Source of the DNA: Candidatus Schneewindia gallinarum
Lineage (GTDB): Bacteria; Bacillota; Clostridia; Oscillospirales; Ruminococcaceae
Length of the DNA: 62,701 nucleotides
Assembly (NCBI GenBank): GCA_904420175.1
Contig: CAJFUF010000001.1
Span: 1-62,701, forward strand
Direction: 5' to 3'
Both the position numbers and the translations under genes were made by a program. The notes under the pieces are model-generated. The model ran no database searches. It was not told where the DNA came from and was given only the letters and a program-made list of their open reading frames with translations. The first letter of the stretch is position 1. Each line of letters begins with the position of its first letter. Positions 16,689-25,740 of this stretch are shown piece by piece.

Positions 16689-17303
16689 CTAGCACATTCT
16701 TCCGCCGCACAGGCAGTCCATACACATCAAAGCAGAGCACATGTCACACATGGTGCATCCAACCTGGTTGTTGTTCTGCGCGCCGAAGCCGCCCATGCCA
16801 CCGCTGCGCTGATAGGTCAGCCGGTCAAAGGCCGCTTTATACTCCCGGTTGCCGGGATCCATCTCCACAGCTGTGCGGTAGTAGCGCAGCGCGTCGTCCA
16901 CCCAGCCCTTGGAGTAAAGGATACTGCCCTTCAAAAAGTTCCACTCTGCGCCTCGGCTGGCCTCCGGCACGCCGTTCAGCAGCTCATCCGCCTCCACAAT
17001 CCGGCCGGAGTTAATCAGCCTGCGGATATCATTGAATGAGGAACTGCCGCCCTGATAGCCACCATAGCCCTGATTGGTATAGCTGCTGCCGGTGCTGTTT
17101 TGCCGGCTTGCGTTCCGGCGCTGCTCCATAATCTGGTCGTACGCTTCGTTAATTTCCTGCATTTTGGATGCAGCCAGATCAGCCAGAGGGTTTCCCTGAT
17201 AGGCATCGGGGTGGTATTTTTTTGCCAGGTTTCGGTAAGCGGTTTTGATTTCTTCATCCGTGGCGTCACGTCCGACGCCAAGCACTTTATATGGATCCGT
17301 CAT
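16689..17303 (-). CDS. J-domain (DnaJ-like) protein with Cys-rich tail
   Basis: 204 aa. An N-terminal J domain (residues ~1-65: DPYKVLGVGRDATDEEI and the Hsp70-activating HPD in KKYHPDAYQG) is followed by a Gly/Ser/Gln-rich linker (~80-105), a TPR-like helical segment (~110-165) and a C-terminal tail with eight Cys in the last 22 residues, starting CTMCDMC. It lacks the DnaJ zinc-finger/substrate domains, so it is a specialised co-chaperone. The start at 17303 has GGAG upstream; it lies inside the end of the DUF5685 gene (17-bp overlap), implying translational coupling. The Cys tail may bind metal. Confidence 0.88.
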   Translation of the reverse strand: MTDPYKVLGVGRDATDEEIKTAYRNLAKKYHPDAYQGNPLADLAASKMQEINEAYDQIMEQRRNASRQNSTGSSYTNQGYGGYQGGSSSFNDIRRLINSGRIVEADELLNGVPEASRGAEWNFLKGSILYSKGWVDDALRYYRTAVEMDPGNREYKAAFDRLTYQRSGGMGGFGAQNNNQVGCTMCDMCSALMCMDCLCGGRMC

Positions 17304-18165
17304 GTTGCTCTCCTTCAAATTGGTTTAATACCTGTGTAAACCGGCTTTTAAAGCCGAGGAAAATAAAATTATCCAGTATCTCTTTATTTTTTCGTATCGT
17401 AAGCAGCTGATATGCAGCAATCAGCTCGGCGATTGTGCCGTTAAAACTTTCCTTTAGCCGTTGGCTTAGCTGCTTCGGCATCAGTGTGCAGTACTGCGGA
17501 TCCCGCAGGTAGGGGTTGAAGCGGCTCTTTTTTTTGTCTTTAAAATAGTCGTCCGCCGCGTCAAACATGTAAATCAGCCGGCCAAGAAAGTAACCGAACC
17601 GGGCCAGTATCCGCCGCTCATCCTCATCCCGTGCACGATCTGCTGCAAGAAAGGAGACAATCGCGGCCGTCGGCTCGGCCGCCATGTCGAAAGTAACCTC
17701 CGGCGATGCCTCCACCTGTGCCTGAAGGTGGATATTATGCTCCACCGTTTCATATAGTTCGGGCCTTGTCCGCTGCACCGATTTGGCGGGCCTTTTGGTG
17801 ATCAGCCGAAGAAAGCGGTAGGGCAGTGCACCGAAAAAGCCGCTGTCCGCAACTCCATCCTGGTTTTTAAAATCGACCAGTGTTGCGGCGGAGGCCGCGC
17901 AGTACTCCAGTTCCGGGCCAGAACACATGCAACACTTTTTCCGGAACGGGCTGCTGATACAACGCTTTTTTTCGAAACAGGGGGTCGCATCATTTAAGGA
18001 CATGAAAAAAAGAGACATAAAAGCAAAGTCGTAGCTTAGAAAAAGCCGGGAAAATGGGCCAAAGCTTTTGGAAAGCTGATGGCAGAGGCCGCAGTAAACA
18101 CTTTTATACGTCTCAAAATCCTTTATTTTCAGTTCCGGTTTAAACGGAACGATGTATCCAAACAA
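17287..18165 (-). CDS. DUF5685 family protein
   Basis: 292 aa. The N-terminus FGYIVPFKPELKIKDFETY, the CGLCHQL motif and the later Cys-rich CCMC...LEYC segment, then a largely helical C-terminal half, match DUF5685, a family of unknown function common in Clostridia and typically next to DnaJ-domain genes. Cys and His pairs (YCGLCHQ) suggest metal binding. I chose the TTG that gives MFGYIVPF, with AAAGGG seven bases upstream; an in-frame TTG 18 bases earlier is possible. Overlaps the J-domain gene by 17 bp. Confidence 0.85.
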   Translation of the reverse strand: MFGYIVPFKPELKIKDFETYKSVYCGLCHQLSKSFGPFSRLFLSYDFAFMSLFFMSLNDATPCFEKKRCISSPFRKKCCMCSGPELEYCAASAATLVDFKNQDGVADSGFFGALPYRFLRLITKRPAKSVQRTRPELYETVEHNIHLQAQVEASPEVTFDMAAEPTAAIVSFLAADRARDEDERRILARFGYFLGRLIYMFDAADDYFKDKKKSRFNPYLRDPQYCTLMPKQLSQRLKESFNGTIAELIAAYQLLTIRKNKEILDNFIFLGFKSRFTQVLNQFEGEQHDGSI

Positions 18166-18291
18166 ATAAACAACCCTTTCCAAAAGCCATCGTGTCCAAA
18201 CATACCGATATTGTACACGATTCGTCCGCTGTTTTCAAGATATAACCGTGAATAATATGTTGAAATACTATGAACGGTGACTGGAAAGCCC

Positions 18292-18320
18292 TTGACTTTG
18301 CTTTGGAAAGCTGGTAAACT
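18292..18320 (+). promoter_or_regulatory. Promoter of the symporter-paaK-ior operon
   Basis: TTGACT and TAAACT with 17-bp spacing, 51 bp before the symporter start codon, the only good promoter before five tightly spaced plus-strand genes. Confidence 0.7.
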
Positions 18321-18371
18321 TAGTTTCGTACATAAATGCTTTAAATCGCGAAATCAAGGGGGAGGTTATGT

Positions 18372-19853
18372 ATGGAATGGATTTTTATTGCAGCGTACCT
18401 GCTGTCCATGGCTGTCATCGGGCTACGCGGACGTAAAAAAACCTCAGACCTGACAACGTTTGTGGTTGGTGGCAGAAAAGCCGGCCCGTGGGTGTCCGCG
18501 CTGGCTTACGGGGCCACCTATTTTTCTGCGGTTTTGTTTATCGGCTATGCGGGCCGCTCCGGCTGGGACTACGGGCTGTGGGCCGTGCTGATTGGCGTGG
18601 GAAACGGGATTCTCGGCGCTTACCTGTCGTGGAAGCTGCTGGCCCCAAAAACCAGGGAAGTGACGCGCCGCCTGAAAATAAAGTCCATGCCCCAGATGTT
18701 TGAAAAGCGCTATGCCAGTGAAAAGATGAAGCTGTTCAGCGCGGCGGTCATTTTCGTGTTTATGATTCCTTATTCCGCCTCTGTCTATTCCGGACTAAGC
18801 TACCTGTGTGAGGCGGTGCTGAACATCGACTATGACCTTGCCATGTTTTTAATCGCCGCAGTCGCTGCGGTGTATCTTGTACTGGGCGGGTATCTGGCAA
18901 GCCTTGCAGCGGATTTTGTGCAGGGTCTGCTTATTATCGGCGGGGTGGTATTTATGATTGTCTTTGTCATGAATTCTCCCACGGTGGGCGGCTTCACACA
19001 TGGAATTTCAACCGTATTGGATAAGATGGATGCAGCCGGGATCCTGCGGCTGGACGGGAATGGGATCATCGGGCTTATCTCTCTGATTCTGCTGACCAGT
19101 ATCGGCACATGGGGCATGCCGCAGATGATCCACAAGTTTTACGGCATCGAGAATGAGGAGGGTGTGCGCCGCGGACGGGTCATCTCCACCGCCTTTTGCA
19201 TATTTGTGTCGGCCGGAGCTTATTTTATCGGGGGAATCTCCCGCCTGTTTTATGATGAGGTTCCTACGCTGAACGGGCTGCAAAACTATGATTTAATTGT
19301 TCCAGGCATTTTGCAGACACTGCCGTCCGTTTTGCTGGGTATTATTATGGTGCTGGTGTTGTCTGCTTCCGTTTCCACCCTTTCCGGTATTACACTGACA
19401 TCCTGCTCCACCATGACCATGGATATTTTCCCTAAAATTATGGGAAAACGATATGACAAGAAGCGCGCCTTTTTCAGCACCCGGCTGCTGTGCTTGTTAT
19501 TTATTGTGTTTTCCTATATAATTGCATTGTGCAAGTCTCCCATTCTTATGCTGATGTCCTTTTCATGGGGAACAATTGCCGGGTCGTTTCTGTCGCCCTA
19601 TCTGCTCGGCCTGCTGTGGAAGCGCATGAACAGAAAGGGGGCGTGGGCAGGCATGTTGTCCGGCTTCTTTACTTCCATTATCCTGACTGCTGCGTCCGGG
19701 TTTAATTCCGGGCAGGCGGCCATGTTTGGCGTCATCGCCATGGTGGTATCCTTTGCGGTGTGCATTGTGGCTTCTTTGTGCACAAGCAATGAGGACGCGG
19801 CGTATACCGCAGCAAAAGAGACCTATTTTGACACACAGGGAACTGTGCGGTAG
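18372..19853 (+). CDS. Sodium:solute symporter family transporter
   Basis: 493 aa with about 13 transmembrane helices, secondary transporter of the SSS family (Na+-coupled uptake). GAYLSWKLLAPKTR and FFSTRLLCLLFI lie at expected positions, and the second helix has ATYFSAVLFIGYAG typical of this family's sodium-site region. ATG with GGGGGAGG eight bases upstream. It is the first gene of an apparent operon with arylacetate-CoA ligase and indolepyruvate oxidoreductase 12 bases downstream, so an aromatic acid or amino acid is a plausible substrate (inference from context only). Confidence 0.88.
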   Translation: MEWIFIAAYLLSMAVIGLRGRKKTSDLTTFVVGGRKAGPWVSALAYGATYFSAVLFIGYAGRSGWDYGLWAVLIGVGNGILGAYLSWKLLAPKTREVTRRLKIKSMPQMFEKRYASEKMKLFSAAVIFVFMIPYSASVYSGLSYLCEAVLNIDYDLAMFLIAAVAAVYLVLGGYLASLAADFVQGLLIIGGVVFMIVFVMNSPTVGGFTHGISTVLDKMDAAGILRLDGNGIIGLISLILLTSIGTWGMPQMIHKFYGIENEEGVRRGRVISTAFCIFVSAGAYFIGGISRLFYDEVPTLNGLQNYDLIVPGILQTLPSVLLGIIMVLVLSASVSTLSGITLTSCSTMTMDIFPKIMGKRYDKKRAFFSTRLLCLLFIVFSYIIALCKSPILMLMSFSWGTIAGSFLSPYLLGLLWKRMNRKGAWAGMLSGFFTSIILTAASGFNSGQAAMFGVIAMVVSFAVCIVASLCTSNEDAAYTAAKETYFDTQGTVR

Positions 19854-19865
19854 AGGAGAAGATCG

Positions 19866-21173
19866 ATGTTTTTTAACAAGGAAATTGAAACAATGCCCCG
19901 TAAGGAGATCGAGGCGCTTCAGCTGGAGAGGCTGAAACGGATGGTGGATTACTGCATGAACAATGTGCCTTTCTACCATGACAGGCTGACAAAGGCGGGG
20001 GTAACGGCGGACAAGATAAAAACCCTTTCGGATATCCAGTACATACCCGTTACCACAAAGGAGGATATCCGTGACCACTATCCCTTTGGCCTGTTTGCGC
20101 AGCCGATGAAAAACATTGTGCGTATCCATGCATCCAGCGGCACCACCGGAAAGCCGACTGTCGTGGGGTATACCAAGCGGGATCTTGACATGTGGAGCGA
20201 TGTGGTTGCGCGCCTTTGCGTGGCAGCAGGCGCCACGGAGGAAGATCTTATCCAGATTAGTTTTGGCTACGGGCTGTTTACCGGTGCGCTCGGCTTGCAC
20301 TACGGGCTGGAGAAAATCGGGGCGGCTGTGGTACCGGCCTCCAGCGGCAACACGGAGAAGCAGGTGACGCTGTTAAAGGACTTCGGCGCCACCGGCATTG
20401 TCAGTACCCCGTCCTATGCCATGTATATGGCGGAAGTCGCGCGGGACATGGGCTTTAAGAAAGAGGACTTTAAAGTTCGCCTCGGCCTGTTCGGAAGCGA
20501 GGGCTGCTCGGACGAATTCCGCACGGAGATTGAGAATGAATGGGGCTTGTTTGCCACGGATAACTACGGCATGAGCGAACTTGTGGGGCCCGGCGTTGCA
20601 GGGGAATGCACCCTGCGGCAGGGCATGCACATTGCAGAGGATCACTTCCTTGCGGAGATTATTGACCCCAACACACTGGAACCTCTGCCGGAAGGGGAGC
20701 AGGGAGAGCTGATTATTACCCCTCTGACAAAAGAGGCGTTCCCGCTGCTGCGGTACCGCACGAAAGACATATCCCGGCTGAATAAGGAACCGTGTGCATG
20801 CGGCAGAACCCATGCCCGTATGGATAAAATCAAAGGACGCACAGACGACATGCTGAAGATACGCGGCGTGAACGTGTTCCCGTCCCAGATTGAAAGCGTG
20901 CTGCTGGGTGTGCCGCAGGTCGGTCCCAACTACCAGCTGGTGGTGCGCCGTGAGGGTGTTATGGATAAGCTGGAGGTGAAAGCGGAGCTTATCGATCCGG
21001 CAGTGCTTGAAAAATATGCGGATCTTGAAAACATCCAGCGGTCCATTAAGCACAAGCTGCAGGTGGTGCTCGGCATTGACGCCAAGGTAACCCTGGTGGA
21101 GCCGAAGCAGTTGGAGCGGTTTGTAGGTAAGGCAAAACGTGTGATGGATTTGAGAAATGAGGAGGGCAAATAA
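19866..21173 (+). CDS. paaK: Phenylacetate-CoA ligase
   Basis: 435 aa ANL-superfamily enzyme: arylacetate + ATP + CoA to arylacetyl-CoA. ATP P-loop HASSGTTGKPTVVGYT near residue 90, YGMSEL aromatic/adenylate motif, LRYRTKDIS and the C-terminal MLKIRGVNVFPSQIE hinge are all intact. In anaerobes with IorAB it links arylacetates and arylacetyl-CoA and can yield ATP in amino acid fermentation. RBS GAGGAGAAG; the coding end lies two bases before the iorA start. Confidence 0.94.
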   Translation: MFFNKEIETMPRKEIEALQLERLKRMVDYCMNNVPFYHDRLTKAGVTADKIKTLSDIQYIPVTTKEDIRDHYPFGLFAQPMKNIVRIHASSGTTGKPTVVGYTKRDLDMWSDVVARLCVAAGATEEDLIQISFGYGLFTGALGLHYGLEKIGAAVVPASSGNTEKQVTLLKDFGATGIVSTPSYAMYMAEVARDMGFKKEDFKVRLGLFGSEGCSDEFRTEIENEWGLFATDNYGMSELVGPGVAGECTLRQGMHIAEDHFLAEIIDPNTLEPLPEGEQGELIITPLTKEAFPLLRYRTKDISRLNKEPCACGRTHARMDKIKGRTDDMLKIRGVNVFPSQIESVLLGVPQVGPNYQLVVRREGVMDKLEVKAELIDPAVLEKYADLENIQRSIKHKLQVVLGIDAKVTLVEPKQLERFVGKAKRVMDLRNEEGK

Positions 21174-21174
21174 A

Positions 21175-22911
21175 TTGGAGAAACGTCTTATGCTTGGAAA
21201 TGAGGCGGTGGCGAGGGGCCTGTATGAGGCCGGATGTGAGGTTGTCTCAAGCTACCCCGGCACCCCCAGCACGGAAATCACAGAATTTGCAAGCAAATAT
21301 GATGAAATAAAAAGTGAGTGGGCGCCGAACGAGAAGGTTGCGCTGGAGGTTGCGCTGGGCGCCTCTATTGCAGGGGTGCGCAGTTTTTGCGGAATGAAGC
21401 ATGTCGGGTTGAATGTGGCGGCAGATCCGCTGTTTACCGCTTCTTACAGCGGGGTAAACGCGGGTCTTATTGTGGCCGTGGCAGATGACCAGGGCATGCA
21501 CTCCTCCCAGAATGAACAGGACAGCCGGCATTATGCCATCGCGGCTAAGATCCCCATGCTGGAACCTGCCGACTCGCAGGAGTGTAAGGACTATGTAACG
21601 GAGGCCTACAGCATTTCGGAGCAGTTTGACACGCCGGTGCTGCTGCGCCTGTCCACGAGAATTTCCCACACCCAGACAGAGACCACTGTGGGCGAGAGAA
21701 AAGCGCTTCCTAAGCGGGAATACATAAAAAATGCGGCAAAATATGTGATGATGCCCGGCAACGCAAAGAAGAAACATGTGGTTGTGGAGGAGCGCACAAA
21801 AAAACTGACCGCTTTCAGCGAGACAACCCCGCTTAACACCATCATTGACAACGGAAGCCGTATCGGTGTTATTTCCGCAGGCATCGCCTACCAGTACGCC
21901 GCAGAGGCGCTGGAAGATAAAGTGAACTATCTGAAGCTCGGTATGCTGAACCCCTTACCGGTGGAGCTTATTAAGAACTTTGCCGCAGACTGTGAAAAGG
22001 TCTATGTGGTAGAGGAGCTGGACGGCGTTATTGAAACCCACTGCCGTTGCATTGGCGTCCCGGTTATTGGCAAAGAGCTCTTCTCCAATATCGGGGAGCT
22101 GGATCAGGTGATTATCCGGGAGAAAATCCTTGGGGTGAAACCGGAAATTAAAAAACTGGATGAGACGTTGCCCGTCCGCCCGCCGGTGCTGTGCCCCGGC
22201 TGCCCCCACCGCGGTGTGTTCTATGTCCTCGGCAAGCTGAAGGTAATGGTCAGCGGGGATATCGGCTGCTATACCCTCGGCGCTGTAGCGCCGCTGAATG
22301 CGCTGGATACGACCATCTGCATGGGCGCCTCCATCTCGGGGCTGCACGGCTTTAATCTGGCGGATGAAAATAACTGCAAAAAGTCGGTTGCCGTTATAGG
22401 TGACTCCACTTTCATCCACTCCGGAATAACCGGCCTTATCAACGTGGTCTACAATGCAACCAATTCCGTTGTTATCATCATGGACAACAGCACCACCGGT
22501 ATGACGGGCCATCAGCAGAATCCGACCACAGGCTTCAACATCAAGGGGGATCCTGCCGCTGCGGTCAGCCTGGAAAAATTATGCGAATCCATCGGTATCC
22601 GCCGCGTACGCGTAGTAGATCCCATGGACATTCAGCTGTTCGAGAGCGTCGTTAAGGAGGAACTGGAGGCACCCGAGCCCTCCGTCATCATCTCCCGCCG
22701 GCCCTGCGCACTGCTGAAAACCGTGAAAAAATATCCTCCGCTTCGTATCAATACGGACAAGTGCAAAAAATGCAAGGCCTGCTTCAAAATCGGCTGCCCT
22801 GCCATTCAGGACAGTAAGGGAACCATTAAAATCGATCCGACTTTGTGCGTGGGCTGTAGACTCTGTGTCAAGATGTGTAACTTTACAGCTATTGAAGGGG
22901 AGGCCAAATAA
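21175..22911 (+). CDS. iorA: Indolepyruvate:ferredoxin oxidoreductase, alpha subunit
   Basis: 578 aa. Oxidative decarboxylation of aryl pyruvates (from Trp, Phe, Tyr transamination) to arylacetyl-CoA with reduction of ferredoxin. Pyrimidine-domain SSYPGTPSTEITE at the N-terminus, TPP domain with GDIGCYTLG and GDSTFIHSGITG, and a C-terminal ferredoxin domain with CKKCKACFKIGC and CVGCRLCVKMC for two [4Fe-4S] clusters. The start is a TTG giving MEKRLMLGNEAV with GGAGG upstream; ATG 15 bases later is an alternative. Overlaps iorB by one base. Confidence 0.95.
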   Translation: MEKRLMLGNEAVARGLYEAGCEVVSSYPGTPSTEITEFASKYDEIKSEWAPNEKVALEVALGASIAGVRSFCGMKHVGLNVAADPLFTASYSGVNAGLIVAVADDQGMHSSQNEQDSRHYAIAAKIPMLEPADSQECKDYVTEAYSISEQFDTPVLLRLSTRISHTQTETTVGERKALPKREYIKNAAKYVMMPGNAKKKHVVVEERTKKLTAFSETTPLNTIIDNGSRIGVISAGIAYQYAAEALEDKVNYLKLGMLNPLPVELIKNFAADCEKVYVVEELDGVIETHCRCIGVPVIGKELFSNIGELDQVIIREKILGVKPEIKKLDETLPVRPPVLCPGCPHRGVFYVLGKLKVMVSGDIGCYTLGAVAPLNALDTTICMGASISGLHGFNLADENNCKKSVAVIGDSTFIHSGITGLINVVYNATNSVVIIMDNSTTGMTGHQQNPTTGFNIKGDPAAAVSLEKLCESIGIRRVRVVDPMDIQLFESVVKEELEAPEPSVIISRRPCALLKTVKKYPPLRINTDKCKKCKACFKIGCPAIQDSKGTIKIDPTLCVGCRLCVKMCNFTAIEGEAK

Positions 22912-23501
22912 TGAAAACCAACAATATCATGATTGTAGGGGTCGGAGGCCAGGGCAGCCTGCTTGCAAGCAAGCTTATTGGTAATGTGGCCCAGCAAAAC
23001 GGACTTGAAGTTAAGGTGTCTGAGGTGCACGGCATGTCCCAGCGCGGCGGTTCTGTTGTCACCTATGTCCGCTATGGCGACAAGGTTCATTCCCCGATTA
23101 TTGCAAAAGGGGAGGCGGACATTATCCTTTCCTTTGAACTGCTGGAAGCGGCCCGCTATACAGAGCGCCTAAAACCGGGCGGAAAAATTTTAACCAGCAC
23201 CCAAACCATTGATCCCATGCCTGTTATCACCGGCGCCATGGAATATCCCGACGCCCTGGCGGAGAAGCTGAAGGCAGCCGGATTTAATCTGCTTGCAGTT
23301 GACGCCCTGTCCCTTGCGGAGGAAGCGGGGAATTATAAAGCAGTCAATGTGGTGATGATCGGCGTCCTGTCCTGCTTCCTTGACTTCCCGATGGAATGCT
23401 GGGAAAAGGCGATTGAGGTCTGTGTTCCCCCAAAATTCCTGGATGTTAACAAAAAGGCGTTCACCATTGGCCGCGTTATCGGCGGCACAAAGCTGAGCTG
23501 A
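22911..23501 (+). CDS. iorB: Indolepyruvate:ferredoxin oxidoreductase, beta subunit
   Basis: 196 aa gamma-domain subunit of 2-oxoacid:ferredoxin oxidoreductases, partner of IorA. GVGGQGSLLASKLIG at the N-terminus, VSEVHGMSQRGGSVVTYVR for CoA-related contacts, and the family's short C-terminus. The ATG uses the final A of the iorA TAA stop, so the two subunits are translationally coupled at 1:1. Confidence 0.95.
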   Translation: MKTNNIMIVGVGGQGSLLASKLIGNVAQQNGLEVKVSEVHGMSQRGGSVVTYVRYGDKVHSPIIAKGEADIILSFELLEAARYTERLKPGGKILTSTQTIDPMPVITGAMEYPDALAEKLKAAGFNLLAVDALSLAEEAGNYKAVNVVMIGVLSCFLDFPMECWEKAIEVCVPPKFLDVNKKAFTIGRVIGGTKLS

Positions 23502-23528
23502 AAAAACGATAGAAAGAGGTGTGGCCCT

Positions 23529-23957
23529 GTGTTAAAGCAACTTTCCATTTTTATTTCCAACGAGGCGGGCAGGCTGGCTGAAATCACCGGCGTACTGCGC
23601 GATAAGGGCATTGATATCAAGGCGCTGTCCATTGCTGACACCACAGACTTTGGGATTCTCCGGGTTATTGTGGACCAGCCGGAGGCGGCGGAAAGCTGCT
23701 TAAAGGAGGCAGGCTTCACCGTTTCTATTACAACGGTTCTCGCCATCGGTATCTCGGACCGTCCGGGCGGACTATGTTCCGCATTGGAGCTGCTGCGGGA
23801 CCATGACATCACCGTGGAGTACATGTATGCCTTTGTCGGCCGGCTGGAAAATTTGGCGTATGTCATCATCCGTGTGGACGATATTGAAAAAACTGCGGAA
23901 ATTTTAAAGGCGGGCCAGATTGCAGTGCTGGACAGCAGCGCACTGGACAAAATCTAA
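23529..23957 (+). CDS. Tandem ACT-domain protein
   Basis: 142 aa made only of two ACT domains (residues ~1-70 and ~70-142), beginning LKQLSIFISNEAGRLAEIT; no catalytic domain. Stand-alone ACT pairs like this are regularly found behind iorAB/paaK in Clostridia and presumably sense an amino acid. GTG start preceded by GAGGTG. Twenty-seven bases after iorB, so same operon. The ligand is not readable from sequence. Confidence 0.9.
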   Translation: MLKQLSIFISNEAGRLAEITGVLRDKGIDIKALSIADTTDFGILRVIVDQPEAAESCLKEAGFTVSITTVLAIGISDRPGGLCSALELLRDHDITVEYMYAFVGRLENLAYVIIRVDDIEKTAEILKAGQIAVLDSSALDKI

Positions 23958-23989
23958 GCACGGTTCTTTTATAAAAATCGAAAAACGGC

Positions 23990-24018
23990 TTGACTTGAAG
24001 GGTGTTAAATGCTATAAT
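23990..24018 (+). promoter_or_regulatory. tRNA-Leu promoter
   Basis: TTGACT and TATAAT spaced 17 bp, 21 bp before the mature 5' end of the tRNA. Confidence 0.85.
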
Positions 24019-24039
24019 ATTTCTCGCTGAAATGCATTT

Positions 24040-24124
24040 GCGAGGGTGGCGGAATAGGCAGACGCGCACGTTTGAGGGGCGTGTGGTTAACACCGTACGG
24101 GTTCAAGTCCCGTTTCTCGCACCA
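24040..24124 (+). tRNA. tRNA-Leu (anticodon GAG)
   Basis: 85 nt class II tRNA: acceptor GCGAGGG/TTCTCGC, D arm with GGCGGAATAGGCAGAC, anticodon loop TTGAGGG with GAG at 24074-24076, long variable arm (GTGTGG/CACC), T arm with GGGTTCAAGTCCC, and an encoded CCA. Confidence 0.96.
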
Positions 24125-24126
24125 TG

Positions 24127-24160
24127 TCGGGGTAAAGTTTGCTTTACCCCGACTTTTTTT
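24127..24160 (+). terminator. tRNA-Leu terminator
   Basis: TCGGGGTAAAG and CTTTACCCCGA form an 11-bp stem around TTTG, followed by CTTTTTTT, three bases after the tRNA CCA. Confidence 0.92.
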
Positions 24161-24329
24161 GCCCTCATGCACCGGTGCCCGACTGTTTAGCTGTAAAGCC
24201 CTCGTGGCAGTCTGGCCCTAGGTCTTATCCGCCATCTTGCGGCAGCCGAGTCCACTGCCGCCCACCATAAGCTGGCTGGTATCTTAACGGGGCTTCAGCT
24301 TTCTAATTAATGAAAAAGGAGGCGGTATT

Positions 24330-24713
24330 TTGTCCACAGAAGAAATGATGTTTTTTAATCAGTGGCCGCAGTTGCTTCCGCTATATGAAACGCTGCGCGA
24401 CAAGCTGTGCGCTGCCTATCCCGATGTCAAAATCAAAGTTGCGAAAACCCAAGTTTCTTTCTACAACCGCCACATGTTTGCGATGGCCTCTCTGCCTGTA
24501 AGACGGAGGAAAGAATGGCCGTCTTCCTATTTGATGGTCTCTTTCGGGCTGGGAATTCCTATTGCTTCGCCACGTATTGCCGCAAAAGTTGAAGCATATC
24601 CCGGACGGTGGACGCATCATGTGCTAATCGAGCATGAGGATCAGCTGGACGGCGAGCTGTTCGGATGGCTGGATGAGGCCTACCGGTTTGCATTGGCAAA
24701 GAGGGGACATTGA
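24330..24713 (+). CDS. DUF5655 domain protein
   Basis: 127 aa, matching the DUF5655 region found alone or behind other domains in Firmicutes: an N-terminal helix with FFNQWPQLLPLYETLRD, KIKVAKTQVSFYNRHMFA and VEAYPGRWTHHVLI. Function unknown; the conserved K-T-Q-x-S-F-Y motif suggests a small ligand or nucleic-acid related fold, but nothing more can be said. TTG start with GGAGG eight bases before it. Stands alone between tRNA-Leu and the DUF368 gene; about 170 bases upstream contain no recognisable gene. Confidence 0.8.
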   Translation: MSTEEMMFFNQWPQLLPLYETLRDKLCAAYPDVKIKVAKTQVSFYNRHMFAMASLPVRRRKEWPSSYLMVSFGLGIPIASPRIAAKVEAYPGRWTHHVLIEHEDQLDGELFGWLDEAYRFALAKRGH

Positions 24714-24819
24714 GGCACTTAAATTATTTATTCACATAATTTTCTTGAAATAAAGCAGAAAGGCATGCTATACTTTATAAACGTGATTGATTTTGTAATG
24801 GAAAGGAAGCGTTATACCA

Positions 24820-25659
24820 GTGGAAGTAATTTTAAAAGGCCTGGTTGTAGGCTCATCCATGAGCATCCCGGGGGTCAGCGGGGGAACGATGGCCATTCTG
24901 CTTGGAATTTACAACCGCCTTATCTCCGCCATCAGCAATTTTACAAAGGATGCGAAAGGGAACCTGCTGTTTCTTGGCAAGTTCTGCCTTGGTGCAGCAT
25001 TGGGGATTGGTACACTGTCTTTTGCGCTGAAATGGCTGCTGGAGGTTGTTCCTCTGCCTGTGGCCTTTTTCTTCCTGGGGGTTGTTGTCGGCGGCCTGCC
25101 CGCATTGTATAAGGAAACAAAGCAGTCGCGGTTTCGGGTGTCATCCGCCTTGTTCATCCTGCTGGGTCTTGTTGTTGTAGTGGGTATTGGTTTTATTCCG
25201 ACAGGTATGCTCTCTTTTTCGAGCATTACAGATTTTCAGTCTGTCATAATGTGTCTGGTTGCCGGCATTGTTATCGCCATCGCACTGATTCTGCCTGGCA
25301 TCAGCACATCCCATATGCTGATTGTCCTCGGGATGTATCAGGCTACGCTGACCGCCATAACGGAATTTGACATCCCGTTTCTGGCCCTTCTTGTGGTTTC
25401 CACGCTGATTGGTATTGTTTTGACCACAAAACCGCTTGCATGGCTGATGGAACGGTTTCCTCATCAAACCTATTGCATCATCATGGGCTTTGTCATCGGC
25501 TCTGTTACAGAGATTTTCACCGGAATTATTCTGCCTGCTGTCCCTGCCAGCGCCGACGTGCTGTGGTGGGTCACAACGGTCATTGCCGCGGTGTTGGCGT
25601 TTGTGCTGGGGCTGTTTGGCATCCTGTGGGTTGCCAGGGTCTCCAACCATGGTGAATAG
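24820..25659 (+). CDS. DUF368 polyprenyl-phosphate transporter (PopT-like)
   Basis: 279 aa, about eight membrane segments. The N-terminal GLVVGSSMSIPGVSGGTMAILLGIY with its repeat in the second half (LILPGISTSHMLIVLGMY) is the signature of DUF368. Members recently shown to recycle undecaprenyl phosphate across the membrane (PopT) belong here, so a role in cell-wall lipid carrier recycling is likely by family. GTG start with GGAAGCG upstream. Followed by a strong bidirectional terminator. Confidence 0.9.
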   Translation: MEVILKGLVVGSSMSIPGVSGGTMAILLGIYNRLISAISNFTKDAKGNLLFLGKFCLGAALGIGTLSFALKWLLEVVPLPVAFFFLGVVVGGLPALYKETKQSRFRVSSALFILLGLVVVVGIGFIPTGMLSFSSITDFQSVIMCLVAGIVIAIALILPGISTSHMLIVLGMYQATLTAITEFDIPFLALLVVSTLIGIVLTTKPLAWLMERFPHQTYCIIMGFVIGSVTEIFTGIILPAVPASADVLWWVTTVIAAVLAFVLGLFGILWVARVSNHGE

Positions 25660-25698
25660 CGTAAAAGTCTCCTGACGATTTTTTTATCAGAAGATAAT

Positions 25699-25738
25699 AA
25701 AAAGGCTCATCCGGCTTTACAGCCGGATGAGCCTTTTT
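25699..25738. terminator. Bidirectional terminator
   Basis: AAAAAGGCTCATCCGGCT pairs perfectly with AGCCGGATGAGCCTTTTT over a 4-base loop, between the DUF368 gene (+) and the small minus-strand gene ending at 25741. Confidence 0.92.
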
Positions 25739-25740
25739 AT

